From NCBI GenBank assembly GCA_030147925.1, contig JASBUK010000123.1:1-39920 (forward strand): a stretch of 39,920 bases of DNA, given 5' to 3'. This document shows, in pieces, positions 8,760 to 17,119 of this stretch (its first letter is position 1; every line of letters starts with the position of its first letter). This DNA is from Trueperaceae bacterium (lineage in GTDB: Bacteria > Deinococcota > Deinococci > Deinococcales > Trueperaceae). The position numbers and the translations under genes are program-made. The notes below the pieces were generated by a model that had not been told where the DNA came from, searched no databases, and saw nothing but the letters and a program-made list of their open reading frames with translations.

Positions 8760-8788
8760 TTGACATAGTACAGCCGCTGACTAATACT
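8760..8788 (+). promoter_or_regulatory. Sigma-70-type promoter of the lyase-ABC transporter operon
   Basis: A perfect -35 TTGACA (8760-8765) is followed after 17 nt by AATACT (8783-8788), or after 16 nt by TAATAC. The leader to the ATG at 8883 is about 90 nt. CCGCTG (8774-8779) inside the spacer reappears inverted as CAGCGG about 31 nt downstream, a possible weak operator. Confidence 0.65.
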
Positions 8789-8882
8789 GTTCTGTAAATC
8801 TAGTTACCAGCGGTTTGAGTTACGCCGACTTTCTTTGTAAATATCAAGTAGGGCCAAGTCTTTTGCTCACTTGGGAGTTATG

Positions 8883-10334
8883 ATGTCGCCTTTTCACGAG
8901 GTTTATCGGGAAAATGTTTTAAAGCCAGATTATCGCTTTGCGCGGCAGCATTTAGCCGAGCACTTCCTAAATGCCATGACCGCGCACGTTCTCACGGTAA
9001 AGCGTTTGGATGACGCGGCAGTGCAGGCCCATCAGGCCGATATCGACAAACTTTTAGCCGCTATAGCTGCGCTGCGCGCTGAGCCTTTGCCGGAATACGA
9101 TGCTGAGATTCCGGATCTGTACTTCAGCTTTAATAAGAAACTGGAAGCCCAACTCGGGCAAGACAGCGTGAGCTTTTTGCGGCTGGGGCTTAGCCGTAAC
9201 GACCTGGATATGACCGTTTATAAAATGCGCACCCGGGATTTGCTGTTAATCATCATTGAACATCTTTGCAAACTGCGCCAGGCGCTCTTGCGCCAGGCAG
9301 AAGAGCACCTAGAGACTATTCTCATTGCCTACACTCACCACCAGCCCGGACAACCCACCACGGTAGCGCATTATTTAGCGGCGATTGACAATGTTTTAGC
9401 CAGGCATCTGACGCAGCTTTTCAACGCTTATCGGCACTTGAATACCTGTCCTTTGGGCGCTGCTGCGCTAGCGGGCAGCAGCCACGCGCTGGATCGTCAT
9501 TACACCGCCCGGCAACTTGGTTTTGATGCGCCTGTTAGCAATACCTATGACGCCGTGGCCTCTTCTGACTGGCAGGTGGAGTTTGTTGGTGTCATGCAGA
9601 ATATTGCCTTAACCCTCTCACGCTTTGTCAACGACCTTATCATCTGGTCTTCGCAGGGTTTATATGTTTTGCCCGATGGCCTGGTGCAAGGTTCGTCGAT
9701 AATGCCGCAAAAACGCAATCCTGTTGCGCTCGAGCACGCCCGCACACGCTTTTCCCGTACTTTAGGTAGCTCTCAGATGGTGCTTTACTCCAGCCACAAT
9801 ATTTCTTATGCCGACCTAAACGATTTCGGCCCCGATATTCAGGGAGCGCTAATAAGCCTCTTTATTCAACTGGATGGTGGCTTAGCCCTCTTAACGACTT
9901 CGCTTGAGGATGGCTGGTTTGACCGGGAGAAACTGGCCAAACAGGCTGCTTGCACGGATACGACGGCAACCGAACTTGCCGATGTACTCACCCGACAATA
10001 TGACTTGAGTTTTCAGGAGGCGCACCGACTAGCGGGTGAACTGGTTAAGAGCTTGTGCAAAAAAGGCAAGGCGCTTCAGGAGACTACCGTAGATGACCTT
10101 CTTGCCCTGGGCGGCCCTAAATTCGACGAAGACATCTTGCGTGCGGCCCTTGACCCGGATACTTTCGTGCGCCGCAGAAACGGCTTTGGTGGCCCTGCTC
10201 CCGAGGTGGTCCGTAAACACTTGACGCACGCGGCACAGGCCCTGGACAAAAATCTTGTTAGATTGAAGCAGCTTAAAACGACGCTTACAGAGGCGCAGCA
10301 AAACCTACAAGCGCCCGGAAAGGAGAGAGTATGA
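8883..10334 (+). CDS. Argininosuccinate lyase-like enzyme (fumarase/aspartase superfamily), substrate uncertain
   Basis: Superfamily enzyme that eliminates fumarate from N- or C-substituted aspartate-type substrates. The signature GSSIMPQKRNPVALEHAR is intact, and the other two conserved regions are present in altered form: LSRNDLDMTVYKMRTRD (ArgH usually has SRNDQVATDLR) and AYTHHQPGQPTTVAHY (usually HLQxAQPVTFGH). PLGAAALAGSSHALDR replaces the usual GAGALAGTxFPIDR. It therefore reads as a divergent ArgH paralogue. ATG 8883 (or 8880) is preferred to the TTG at 8871 because GGGAG at 8873-8877 is a good Shine-Dalgarno; the protein is 483 residues. Its stop overlaps the start of an ABC binding-protein gene by 4 nt, so it may process an imported compound. 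True arginine biosynthesis remains possible. Confidence 0.8.
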   Translation: MSPFHEVYRENVLKPDYRFARQHLAEHFLNAMTAHVLTVKRLDDAAVQAHQADIDKLLAAIAALRAEPLPEYDAEIPDLYFSFNKKLEAQLGQDSVSFLRLGLSRNDLDMTVYKMRTRDLLLIIIEHLCKLRQALLRQAEEHLETILIAYTHHQPGQPTTVAHYLAAIDNVLARHLTQLFNAYRHLNTCPLGAAALAGSSHALDRHYTARQLGFDAPVSNTYDAVASSDWQVEFVGVMQNIALTLSRFVNDLIIWSSQGLYVLPDGLVQGSSIMPQKRNPVALEHARTRFSRTLGSSQMVLYSSHNISYADLNDFGPDIQGALISLFIQLDGGLALLTTSLEDGWFDREKLAKQAACTDTTATELADVLTRQYDLSFQEAHRLAGELVKSLCKKGKALQETTVDDLLALGGPKFDEDILRAALDPDTFVRRRNGFGGPAPEVVRKHLTHAAQALDKNLVRLKQLKTTLTEAQQNLQAPGKERV

Positions 10335-11590
10335 GGCAGGTCACGAAACTCTTTATCTTAGGAGGGCTTTTACTAGCCAGCCTTGGTTTGGCACAGGAGG
10401 TGACCATCACCTACTGGCAATACGATTTTGGGGCTCGAGTTGAGGCGATGTCGCAATTGATTGCGCAGTTTGAGGCGGAAAATCCCGACATTAAGGTCTT
10501 GCAGGAAACTTTCCCTTATGACGCCTATCAGCAACAAGTTGCCGCTTCTTTACCTGCGGGTGAAGGCGCAGACGTCGTGCAGCTTTTCTACGGCTGGTTA
10601 CCGACCTGGCAACGCTCGGGTTATGTGGAGCCGCTACCCGAACAATACTTTGACACTGCACAGCTAGACGCCGAATTTGTGCCCATGGCGCAAGCGGCCA
10701 AGTGGCAAGGTAAATATTACGGCTTGCCCACAGCCGTGCGCAGTCTGGCGCTCTTTTATAACAAGGACAAACTAGCGGAAGCCGGCTATGACAACCCGCC
10801 CGCAACCTGGGATGAATTTATTGAGATTGCTCAGGCCCTTACAGTTAAGCGGGGTCCGCGCTTTACACAAATTGGCTACGGCATTGCTCCAAACGGTCAA
10901 GATCATCACTTGATTCGTGAAGTTCTCACTCGACAATTTGGCACTCAGCCCTACAGCGATGACGGCACCGAGGTGCTCTATGGTAATGATGCCGGGATGC
11001 AAGCCTTTAAGTTTTACACCAGTTGGGTCACCGATTACGAAATTGGCATTCCCGAATTTGTACCCGGCAACAGCGGCTATCGCGACGGCTTTAGAATCCA
11101 GGAAAACATCGCCATGATTATTGACGGTTCTTTTGCTATCGGGGCAACCCGCGACGCCGCTCAGTTTAATTGGGGAGTGGCCGAAATCCCCACGCTGGAA
11201 AATGGCGTTAAAGCCAACTTTGGCTCTTTTTGGATGAATGGTCTTAGCCCCAACGCCTTTAAAGACCCGGCCAAGCTTGAGGCCAGCGCCAAATTCCTTG
11301 AGTTCATCACCCGCCCCGCAGCCATGCAACTCTGGCTGGATGTCGTGGGTGAACTGCCTGCGCGTCAGGCCCTTATAGAAGACCCGGAATTGGCCAGTGA
11401 CCCGATTTTTGGTCCGTTTATCAGATCGCTTGCCTACGCTACGGCAACCACTTTCGTGGATGAATCCGCGCAGCGCTCAGTCATTGTAGACGCAGTCAAC
11501 CGCGTCATTTTAGAAGGTGCTGATGTTGAAAGCTCGTGGATGCAAGCAGTAGAGGAGGATCAAGCGCTCTTAAACCAGTTCGCACAGTAG
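10331..11590 (+). CDS. ABC transporter extracellular solute-binding protein, family 1 (sugar type)
   Basis: Periplasmic or surface binding protein of a CUT1-type importer. A signal peptide (basic MRQVTK, hydrophobic core, AxA-like site near GLAQ, residue 22) has no lipobox cysteine. Mature regions typical of the MalE/UgpB cluster include TYWQYDFGARVEAMSQLIAQ, FEAENPDIKV, KYYGLPTAVRSLALFYNKDK and PPATWDEFIEIAQAL. The length of 419 residues is normal. Its ATG lies within the last codons of the lyase gene (ATGA overlap), implying coupled translation. The two permease genes follow after 147 nt. Ligand unknown; a plain sugar would not explain the lyase. No ATP-binding subunit gene is adjacent, so a shared MsmK-type ATPase is likely. 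Confidence 0.9.
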   Translation: MRQVTKLFILGGLLLASLGLAQEVTITYWQYDFGARVEAMSQLIAQFEAENPDIKVLQETFPYDAYQQQVAASLPAGEGADVVQLFYGWLPTWQRSGYVEPLPEQYFDTAQLDAEFVPMAQAAKWQGKYYGLPTAVRSLALFYNKDKLAEAGYDNPPATWDEFIEIAQALTVKRGPRFTQIGYGIAPNGQDHHLIREVLTRQFGTQPYSDDGTEVLYGNDAGMQAFKFYTSWVTDYEIGIPEFVPGNSGYRDGFRIQENIAMIIDGSFAIGATRDAAQFNWGVAEIPTLENGVKANFGSFWMNGLSPNAFKDPAKLEASAKFLEFITRPAAMQLWLDVVGELPARQALIEDPELASDPIFGPFIRSLAYATATTFVDESAQRSVIVDAVNRVILEGADVESSWMQAVEEDQALLNQFAQ

Positions 11591-11659
11591 TTTTGCAGTA
11601 GGCATAACTGCTGACGGCTTGAGTTTGGCATAATGTCGGAAATATAGGGTATGAGATGT

Positions 11660-11688
11660 GGGCTATGACTCGCTTGCGAGTCAAGCCC
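11660..11688 (+). repeat. Stem-loop between binding-protein and permease genes
   Basis: GACTCGC (11667-11673), two nt, GCGAGTC (11676-11682) make a perfect 7-bp stem, extended by GGGCT (11660-11664) with AGCCC (11684-11688) across a small bulge. No T-run follows, so it is more like a mRNA-stabilising or attenuating intercistronic hairpin than a terminator. Such hairpins often raise binding-protein levels relative to permeases. Confidence 0.55.
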
Positions 11689-11737
11689 AACTCTCTTAAA
11701 GAGCGTAAGCGGAGCAAGATAAGAAAGAGGCAGGTTT

Positions 11738-12712
11738 GTGCAGGCTCGAGCCGATCAAGAACCATTAACCAGCAAGAAGCGTAGAACCGGCTTAACCCTC
11801 GCTACGCGCGAGTCGCTCTGGGCCTATACTTTTTTGTTTGTCCCCTTACTTTTTTTCTTAGTTTTACGTATCTGGCCTGCCTTTCAGTCCTTTTATTTAT
11901 CGCTTTTTACCTGGCATGTAGATCCGGCCAAGCGGGAATTTTTAGGGCTTGGCTATTACCAGGAAATGTTAAGCGACCCTAAACTACGCCGCGCTTTGCT
12001 AAACACCCTTCTTTACACGGCTATCATTGTGCCGGCGCAACTCGCTTTAGGTCTTGGTATAGCCCTCTTGCTGCAAGCCATTGGCGCATTCAAGAGCCTT
12101 TTTAGGGCTATTTACTTTGCGCCATATGTCACTCCTGCCGCCGCAGTCGCTTGGGTATGGGGCTGGATGTACTCGGTTAATTTCGGGGTAATCAACAATT
12201 TCTTAATTGAGTGGAGCATCTTTTGGGAAGAACGTGGCTTGCCCTGGCTGGTGATAGACCCGCAACCTTTTCTGAGTTCGCCAAGTCAGGCACTTGTAGC
12301 GGTAGCCGTCATTGTCATCTGGCAAAACCTGGGTTTTCAGGTAGTGATTTTCCTCGCGGGTCTCCAGGGTATTTCTCGCATTTTTTATGATGCCGCCAAG
12401 ATTGACGGGGCAAACAGTTGGAATCTGTTTAGATACGTTACACTTCCTTTGCTAAACCCGGTCATGGTCTTTTCTATCATCATCTCCACCATTGCCTCTT
12501 TGCAGCTTTTTGACCAGGTGGTAAATGTCAATTTTACCGATCAAGGCGGCCCTCTTAACAGCACCCTTACGATTGCTTTGTATATGTACCAGGAAGCCTT
12601 TGCGCGTTTCCGCCTGGGTTACGCCGCGGCAGTAACCGTACTGCTCTTTTTCTTAATTCTCATGGTGACGCTCATCCAGTTGCGCTTCTTTTCCCGGAGG
12701 GTGGAGTACTAG
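11738..12712 (+). CDS. ABC transporter permease, MalF/UgpA type
   Basis: First inner-membrane subunit of the CUT1 importer, with about six membrane helices after a basic cytoplasmic N-terminus (first helix near YTFLFVPLLFFLVL). The EAA loop that docks the ATPase is visible as YDAAKIDGANSWNLFRYVTL followed by PLLNPVM. The length of 324 residues is typical for the MalF-like partner without the large periplasmic insert. The GTG start at 11738 follows AGAGG with 7-nt spacing. The stop overlaps the GTG of the next permease by one base. It forms the transporter with the genes at 10331 and 12712. Confidence 0.9.
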   Translation: MQARADQEPLTSKKRRTGLTLATRESLWAYTFLFVPLLFFLVLRIWPAFQSFYLSLFTWHVDPAKREFLGLGYYQEMLSDPKLRRALLNTLLYTAIIVPAQLALGLGIALLLQAIGAFKSLFRAIYFAPYVTPAAAVAWVWGWMYSVNFGVINNFLIEWSIFWEERGLPWLVIDPQPFLSSPSQALVAVAVIVIWQNLGFQVVIFLAGLQGISRIFYDAAKIDGANSWNLFRYVTLPLLNPVMVFSIIISTIASLQLFDQVVNVNFTDQGGPLNSTLTIALYMYQEAFARFRLGYAAAVTVLLFFLILMVTLIQLRFFSRRVEY

Positions 12713-13596
12713 TGGCCATCCAGACAAGTACCCAGGCTCAAACTCAGGTAGGTACAGCGCAGCGCAATTCTCGCCGCCATTTTCGCCCGCGTTTTAGCAC
12801 CATCTTGGCTTATGTTTTGCTTACCCTCGGCAGCCTGGTTATGGTATTTCCTTTTTTATGGATGCTGGTGAGCTCTTTTAAGGATATTCGCGAAATTCTC
12901 GACCTGAATTTTTTCCCGAAAAATTTTACGCTGGCAAATTACCGGGAAGTGCTTTTTAATACGGATTTTCCCCGCTGGTTTTTAAACAGCCTCATAGTTG
13001 CCGTGGCGACAACCACGTCGGTGTTATTCTTCTGCTCACTGGTAGGCTATACCCTTACACGCTTGCGTTTTCCCGGCAGGCAGGTGGTTTTTATCCTTAT
13101 CCTGTCCACCTTGATGGTTCCAACCGAAATGCTCGTAATTCCCTGGTTTGTCATGTCCTCTCAGCTTGGCTGGGTTAATACGTTTTGGGGCATTGCCTTC
13201 CCAGGGCTCATCCCTGCTTTTGGAGTCTTTTTGATGCGGCAGTTCTTTGAGACGTTGCCCAAAGACGTATTCGACGCGGCACGTGTTGACGGCATGAATG
13301 AATTCGGGCTTTTTTGGCACATCGGCTTACCGTTGGTGCGACCTGCTTTAGCAGCCCTGGGAATCATTGCCTTTATCGGCAACTGGAATGCGTTTTTGTG
13401 GCCCCTGATTATTTCCAAAAGCGCTGATATGCGCACCATTCCCGTTGGCATTGCGCTTTTTTCGGGTGAGGCGGGAACGGCCTGGAACCTTATTATGGCT
13501 ACCAATGCCCTGGCTATCATTCCCATCCTCATTGTGTTTTTTGTTTTTCAGAAGCAAATTATTGAAGGCGTGGTGCTCACCGGCACCAAAGGTTAA
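12712..13596 (+). CDS. ABC transporter permease, MalG/UgpE type
   Basis: Second membrane subunit of the importer. About six helices are seen, starting near ILAYVLLTLGSLVMVFPFLW, and the cytoplasmic EAA loop reads FDAARVDGMNEFGLFWHIGL followed by PLVRPAL. The motif MVPTEMLVIPWF is usual in this subfamily. The length of 294 residues is normal. The GTG start lies within the stop of the preceding permease (1-nt overlap). No ATPase gene follows; a multi-purpose ATPase elsewhere in the genome would be needed. Confidence 0.9.
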   Translation: MAIQTSTQAQTQVGTAQRNSRRHFRPRFSTILAYVLLTLGSLVMVFPFLWMLVSSFKDIREILDLNFFPKNFTLANYREVLFNTDFPRWFLNSLIVAVATTTSVLFFCSLVGYTLTRLRFPGRQVVFILILSTLMVPTEMLVIPWFVMSSQLGWVNTFWGIAFPGLIPAFGVFLMRQFFETLPKDVFDAARVDGMNEFGLFWHIGLPLVRPALAALGIIAFIGNWNAFLWPLIISKSADMRTIPVGIALFSGEAGTAWNLIMATNALAIIPILIVFFVFQKQIIEGVVLTGTKG

Positions 13597-13650
13597 GTTT
13601 CTTGCAGCTCAGACTTTTTGATAAGAATCGGCAGCTTTAATCACCCGGAT

Positions 13651-13678
13651 TTGGAGGCCCTTCCAATCCCAGTATACT
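13651..13678 (+). promoter_or_regulatory. Candidate promoter before two very small ORFs
   Basis: TTGGAG (13651-13656), a 16-nt spacer and TATACT (13673-13678) lie upstream of the ATG at 13691. The -10 is close to consensus and the -35 moderate. Confidence 0.4.
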
Positions 13679-13690
13679 AAAAGACGTAAA

Positions 13691-13777
13691 ATGACTGATC
13701 TTCGCAAAAAACCGTTAAAATCGTTGAAGCTGCTTGAGACTAAGGAGCAAATCAAGCATGACCTTGACACGCTTTAA
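13691..13777 (+). CDS. Possible 28-residue basic small protein
   Basis: An ATG 12 nt behind a TATACT box opens a 28-codon frame whose product begins MTDLRKKPLKSLKLLETKE: basic and amphipathic, with no membrane segment. There is no Shine-Dalgarno. It overlaps the next small ORF by 20 nt in another frame. I cannot name it. The pair could be real small proteins or remnants of a decayed gene in the 466-nt gap between the permease and the tRNA. Confidence 0.25.
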   Translation: MTDLRKKPLKSLKLLETKEQIKHDLDTL

Positions 13778-13877
13778 GAAGCTTCTGACTATTGGAGCGA
13801 GCACTAAATTGCTTGCCGAGCTGCCTGATGCAGCTGAGCTTGATTTCCTGCTACCACCGAAAAAGAAACGTACGTAA
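13758..13877 (+). CDS. Possible 39-residue small protein
   Basis: An ATG with AGGAG 11 nt upstream (13742-13746) opens a 39-codon frame: an N-terminal MTLTRFKKLLTIGASTKLL, an acidic middle (ELPDAAELDF) and a basic tail (PPKKKRT). It overlaps the preceding 28-codon ORF by 20 nt, which would permit coupling. No family is recognised. Confidence 0.3.
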   Translation: MTLTRFKKLLTIGASTKLLAELPDAAELDFLLPPKKKRT

Positions 13878-14062
13878 AAATCACGAAAGTTCTCAAGGTC
13901 AATCTGAGTGATTCGCGTTTTTAACCCTTGAGAGCTATGACGCCAGTTGATAGATGACTGGGCGGTATTTGGGTTCGGGGATTGGTTTGGATTTTGCTGT
14001 ATCTGTGGTTGCTGCAAAAAAACAAGCCCTCAATTATTATGAGAGCCTGCTTTTTACATCGC

Positions 14063-14154
14063 TGGCGGAGAGAGAGGGATTCGAACCCTCGATGCAGCGG
14101 TAGCCACATACACGCTTTCCAGGCGTGCTCCTTAAACCACTCGGACACCTCTCC
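14063..14154 (-). tRNA. tRNA-Ser (anticodon GGA)
   Basis: On the minus strand the RNA starts GGAGAGGTGTCCGAG, which pairs with TCTCTCC before the discriminator G and an encoded CCA (14063-14065). The anticodon arm is CACGC-CTGGAAA-GCGTG, giving anticodon GGA for UCC/UCU codons. The T arm carries GGTTCGAATCC. The long variable arm is typical of a class II serine tRNA, and the length is 92 nt. Confidence 0.95.
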
Positions 14155-14165
14155 AGGCGTTTCGA

Positions 14166-14195
14166 AGTCTAACAGGATTATTAGGGTAGGGTCAA
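14166..14195 (-). promoter_or_regulatory. Promoter of the tRNA-Ser gene
   Basis: On the minus strand TTGACC (14190-14195), an 18-nt spacer and TAGACT (14166-14171) place the transcription start about 5 nt before the tRNA 5' end, so the precursor leader would be very short. Confidence 0.6.
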
Positions 14196-14395
14196 CGGCG
14201 TTTGAGGGCACAACCGGGCAAACAGAGCTACAGCTAACATTGTGAGGAGCAGATACTCTAGTAAAATGCGGCTTATCACGCCCGCGTTATAAAGCTGAGC
14301 AGTTTTGAGTCTTAGCGAGGTCGTTTGATTGAGAAAAAGAGCGCTTGAATCAAGCTGATTAACAGAGCGTGAACTGCCTAAATGGAGGAGTCATA

Positions 14396-15031
14396 ATGTT
14401 AAAAGAAAGAGTAAGTTACATAGAGAGCCCGGAGGCGGTGGAAAGCTTTATGGCTGAAAACCCGAACTCTGTGATTTTCAAAGCAGGGACTTGCCATAAA
14501 ACCATGCAGGGCTTTGGTGTTTTGCAACAAAAGCTTAAGCAGTACAGTAATTTAAAAGTAGGCGTAATCCGTGTGGTGGAGGCTCGAGCCGCAAGTAACT
14601 TAGTCACGGAAAAAACCGGTGTAAAACACGAATCGCCTCAAGTACTTCTGTTCAAAGACGGCAGGGTGGTTTTTGACGTTGACAACTGGAACATTACCCC
14701 GGAGGCATTAAACCAGGGCTTTACGCAGCTTCCGACTGCCGAGTCCGCCGAGCCTAGCCAGGCTAGTAGTGATCTAAAGCCTTACAAACAAATTTTGGAG
14801 CAGTATTTAAGTGGCGTTATTGACGACAGTCAGTTTGAGTTTGCCTATACTCACATGTTCCGCGAGGACGCCACTCTGCGTTCCGGTAAAGAAGTGGAAA
14901 TCCTTAATAGCATCTTTGGCGATGTGGATCAGCACGTCAACATGCATTTGATGATGGCCGGACAAACGTCCGACCACAATGCCGTGCGCCAGCGCGCCCT
15001 GGCCGCTTATGAGCAACTGAAGAACCTGTAA
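14396..15031 (+). CDS. Bacilliredoxin BrxC/YtxJ-like protein with C-terminal helical domain
   Basis: The N-terminal part (about residues 1-110) is a thioredoxin-like domain of the YtxJ/BrxC family: SVIFKAGTCHKTMQGF holds a single cysteine (Cys33) where BrxC has a TCPxS-type site, and GVKHESPQVLLFKDGRVVFD is the family's hallmark. Such proteins remove bacillithiol from proteins. The C-terminal part (about 120-211) is acidic and helical (ILEQYLSGVIDDSQFEFAYT, SIFGDVDQHV) and resembles the fold seen in self-protective colicin-like immunity proteins; that likeness is only an impression. ATG 14396 is chosen over 14369 because GGAGGAG ends 5 nt before it, giving 211 residues. It stands alone between a tRNA gene and a membrane-protein gene. 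Confidence 0.75.
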   Translation: MLKERVSYIESPEAVESFMAENPNSVIFKAGTCHKTMQGFGVLQQKLKQYSNLKVGVIRVVEARAASNLVTEKTGVKHESPQVLLFKDGRVVFDVDNWNITPEALNQGFTQLPTAESAEPSQASSDLKPYKQILEQYLSGVIDDSQFEFAYTHMFREDATLRSGKEVEILNSIFGDVDQHVNMHLMMAGQTSDHNAVRQRALAAYEQLKNL

Positions 15032-15399
15032 TGTTCTAAATCGGCAGCCCGAGGCAGAAGCTATCCCAAATTGTGTGTTAAGGGGAAAGTAAAAAGTAGA
15101 AAGTAGTTAGTAGGAGGTAGAAACTCGGGTTTCTTCTGCCCTGGGCAAAGAGAAAAACTGTCGAGGTCTTATACCAAAGTGACGTTTTAATGTCACCTTG
15201 TTAAAACCGCTTGTGTTCACGGAGTACTGCGTAGCGTGAGCGTATCCTCAAATGATTCGAACTACGACACCGTTAAATCGATTTGTTATTAAAACACTAA
15301 ACTGGCTTTGTGGCCCAGACTCTTTTTGAGCGGGCAATTATCCGCTTTGCTTAAAAGGCGTTTGTATCACATCTACCCCAGGGCAATAAGGGAGCTAGC
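15032..15399 (+). other. Intergenic region with low-complexity AGTA/GTAG patch
   Basis: This 368-nt gap contains a patch of tandem-like AGTA/GTAG words at about 15087-15119, similar in wording to patches near 37230-37275 and, inverted, near 37367-37392. GTGACGTTTTAATGTCAC at about 15179-15196 is a short imperfect palindrome. No ORF with a ribosome site was seen until the GTG at 15400. Confidence 0.4.
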
Positions 15400-16425
15400 G
15401 TGGCAGTCTCAAATTCGATAAAAGCAAGACGTTGGGATCAGTTGGTGCTGTGGTTCGGCATTGCCTTTAGTTTGTTGTTTACCGCGCTAATCTGGTGGAC
15501 GGGGCAATGGCTGGCCGATGTGCCGCATCTACCCGATCAAGGTGCTTCTTGGTACTACTGGAAATTACCGGAGCCAACCCTGTGGGGCAGATTGACCGCC
15601 TGGGGTTTTTATGCTCTGCACCAGTTGGCTTTGTGGGGGCTGATTTTTTACGCTCAGACAAGGGTAAAGCGCTATAGCAGTGGTTTGCACCGAGTCAACA
15701 TTGCAGCTCTGGCGGTTAACGCCCTTTTTATTGTGCTGCACCTTGTCCAGACACAGCTCTGGTACGACGGCTTGGCTCAGGATGTGTCCATTTGGAGTTC
15801 ACAGGCTTCGGTGGTGATCTTGCTCGTTTGGGTGTTGCTGATGGAAAACAGGCGTCGCGGGATGTTCTTTGGAGCCAGACTGCCCATCTCGCAGCAGATT
15901 AGCCGGTTTGCGCGGAAGTATCACGGCTACTTCTTTGCCTGGGCTATTGTCTACACTTTCTGGTATCATCCGACAGAAGCGACCAGTGGTCACCTGATTG
16001 GCTTTTTCTACATGTTCTTGCTCATGTTGCAAGGCAGCCTCTTTTTTACTCCTATCCACCGCAACCGTTACTGGACTCTTGCTCTTGAGGTCACCGTTTT
16101 GGCCCACGGCACTTTGGTGGCAGTCATGCAGGGCAATGCCCTGTGGCCCATGTTCGCCTTTGGTTTTGGGGGCGTGTTTGTAATCACCCAAATGCATGGC
16201 TTGGGGCTTTCACGCCTAGTGCGCGGCTTGATTTTAACGGCTTATATCGCTAGTGCACTCTGGGTTTACAGTGAGCGCGGCTGGGATAAACTCAATGAGA
16301 TTATCCGTATTCCGCTAATCGATTATCTGCTGGTGCTGATACTGGCGGCTTTGTTTGGGGGCGGTCTGTGGTTAGGGCGTCTCTTGTGGAGGCGGGGCAG
16401 GCTCGAGCCCAAGACCAGCGTATAA
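15400..16425 (+). CDS. Multipass membrane protein of unknown function
   Basis: I do not recognise this 341-residue protein. It has about nine hydrophobic segments spread along its length, the first near VLWFGIAFSLLFTALIWW and the last near LLVLILAALFGGGLWLG, with basic loops and a basic C-terminus (LLWRRGRLEPKTSV), and no soluble domain. Conserved-looking polar residues inside helices include His in FYALHQLALW, VLHLVQTQLW and FFTPIHRNRYW, which could bind metal or haem, but no known motif fits. The GTG start at 15400 has AAGGGAG with 5-nt spacing. It is followed by the P-loop and kinase pair after 64 nt and may share their transcript. Confidence 0.8.
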   Translation: MAVSNSIKARRWDQLVLWFGIAFSLLFTALIWWTGQWLADVPHLPDQGASWYYWKLPEPTLWGRLTAWGFYALHQLALWGLIFYAQTRVKRYSSGLHRVNIAALAVNALFIVLHLVQTQLWYDGLAQDVSIWSSQASVVILLVWVLLMENRRRGMFFGARLPISQQISRFARKYHGYFFAWAIVYTFWYHPTEATSGHLIGFFYMFLLMLQGSLFFTPIHRNRYWTLALEVTVLAHGTLVAVMQGNALWPMFAFGFGGVFVITQMHGLGLSRLVRGLILTAYIASALWVYSERGWDKLNEIIRIPLIDYLLVLILAALFGGGLWLGRLLWRRGRLEPKTSV

Positions 16426-16489
16426 AGGGACTGCTGACCTTGTTTTGACTCTGGCCAATTGCGTAAGCTCCTGATGAAGGGAGCCACCA

Positions 16490-17119
16490 ATGGTTAATAA
16501 GCTCTGCCCCAAGATTATTTTAGAAGGCACGCGCCTGACCTTTAAAACCGAACTGGCTTTTGCACTCAATGAACATCCGCGTATTGTGGGGCCGCGCAAG
16601 TACCGTTATCACTCGCCGCTTGTTTCCGCCGAGTGGTGTGCCTTTAGCAATTTTCCTTGGGGTCGCGGACCGATCAACTTTGCTTCCGAAGAAGAAGCTC
16701 TGGCCTTGGAGACCTATCATACCTGGGCGCGGCTTTTTGAATTGCAGCGTTATTACTCCTGGATTATCGACCGCTTTCATATTTCTACTCGCGCTTACCA
16801 ATTAGAAACACACGCTAAGGATTATGACTTTGTCTGGCTCGAGCAGCGCTTAAAGCCTTTGGGTTTTCGACTAGTGTTTTTAACGCGCGGCCCGGATTAC
16901 TTTACCTTAGCACGCGCAGAACGCCTGAAAGTTTCAGGCAACCCCTCGCAATATGATGACCTTGAGCGCTTTATCAATGAACAGGAAAGAATGCGTGAGT
17001 TGGTGGCACAATCTTCGCTGCCAAGCCTAGAGCTTGATATTTCCGATAGTGATGTGGCTAAGGCAGCAGATAGAGTTGCCGACTGGCTCGAGCAGACGGG
17101 TGGACTATGGCTGGATTAG
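16490..17119 (+). CDS. P-loop kinase-like protein with degenerate Walker A
   Basis: The 209-residue protein has the architecture of a nucleoside-monophosphate-kinase-like P-loop protein: an initial strand ending in a Gly loop, KIILEGTRLTFKTELAFAL (residues 8-26), and a C-terminal helix typical of small kinases. The Walker A reads GxxxxFKT instead of GxxxxGKT; the invariant glycine before lysine is Phe19. FLTRGPDYFTLARAERLKVS may be the LID-like region. No function is assigned. The ATG at 16490 follows AAGGGAG with 6-nt spacing. Its last 13 nt overlap the start of the butyrate-kinase-like gene, so the two are translationally coupled and probably work together. Confidence 0.75.
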   Translation: MVNKLCPKIILEGTRLTFKTELAFALNEHPRIVGPRKYRYHSPLVSAEWCAFSNFPWGRGPINFASEEEALALETYHTWARLFELQRYYSWIIDRFHISTRAYQLETHAKDYDFVWLEQRLKPLGFRLVFLTRGPDYFTLARAERLKVSGNPSQYDDLERFINEQERMRELVAQSSLPSLELDISDSDVAKAADRVADWLEQTGGLWLD

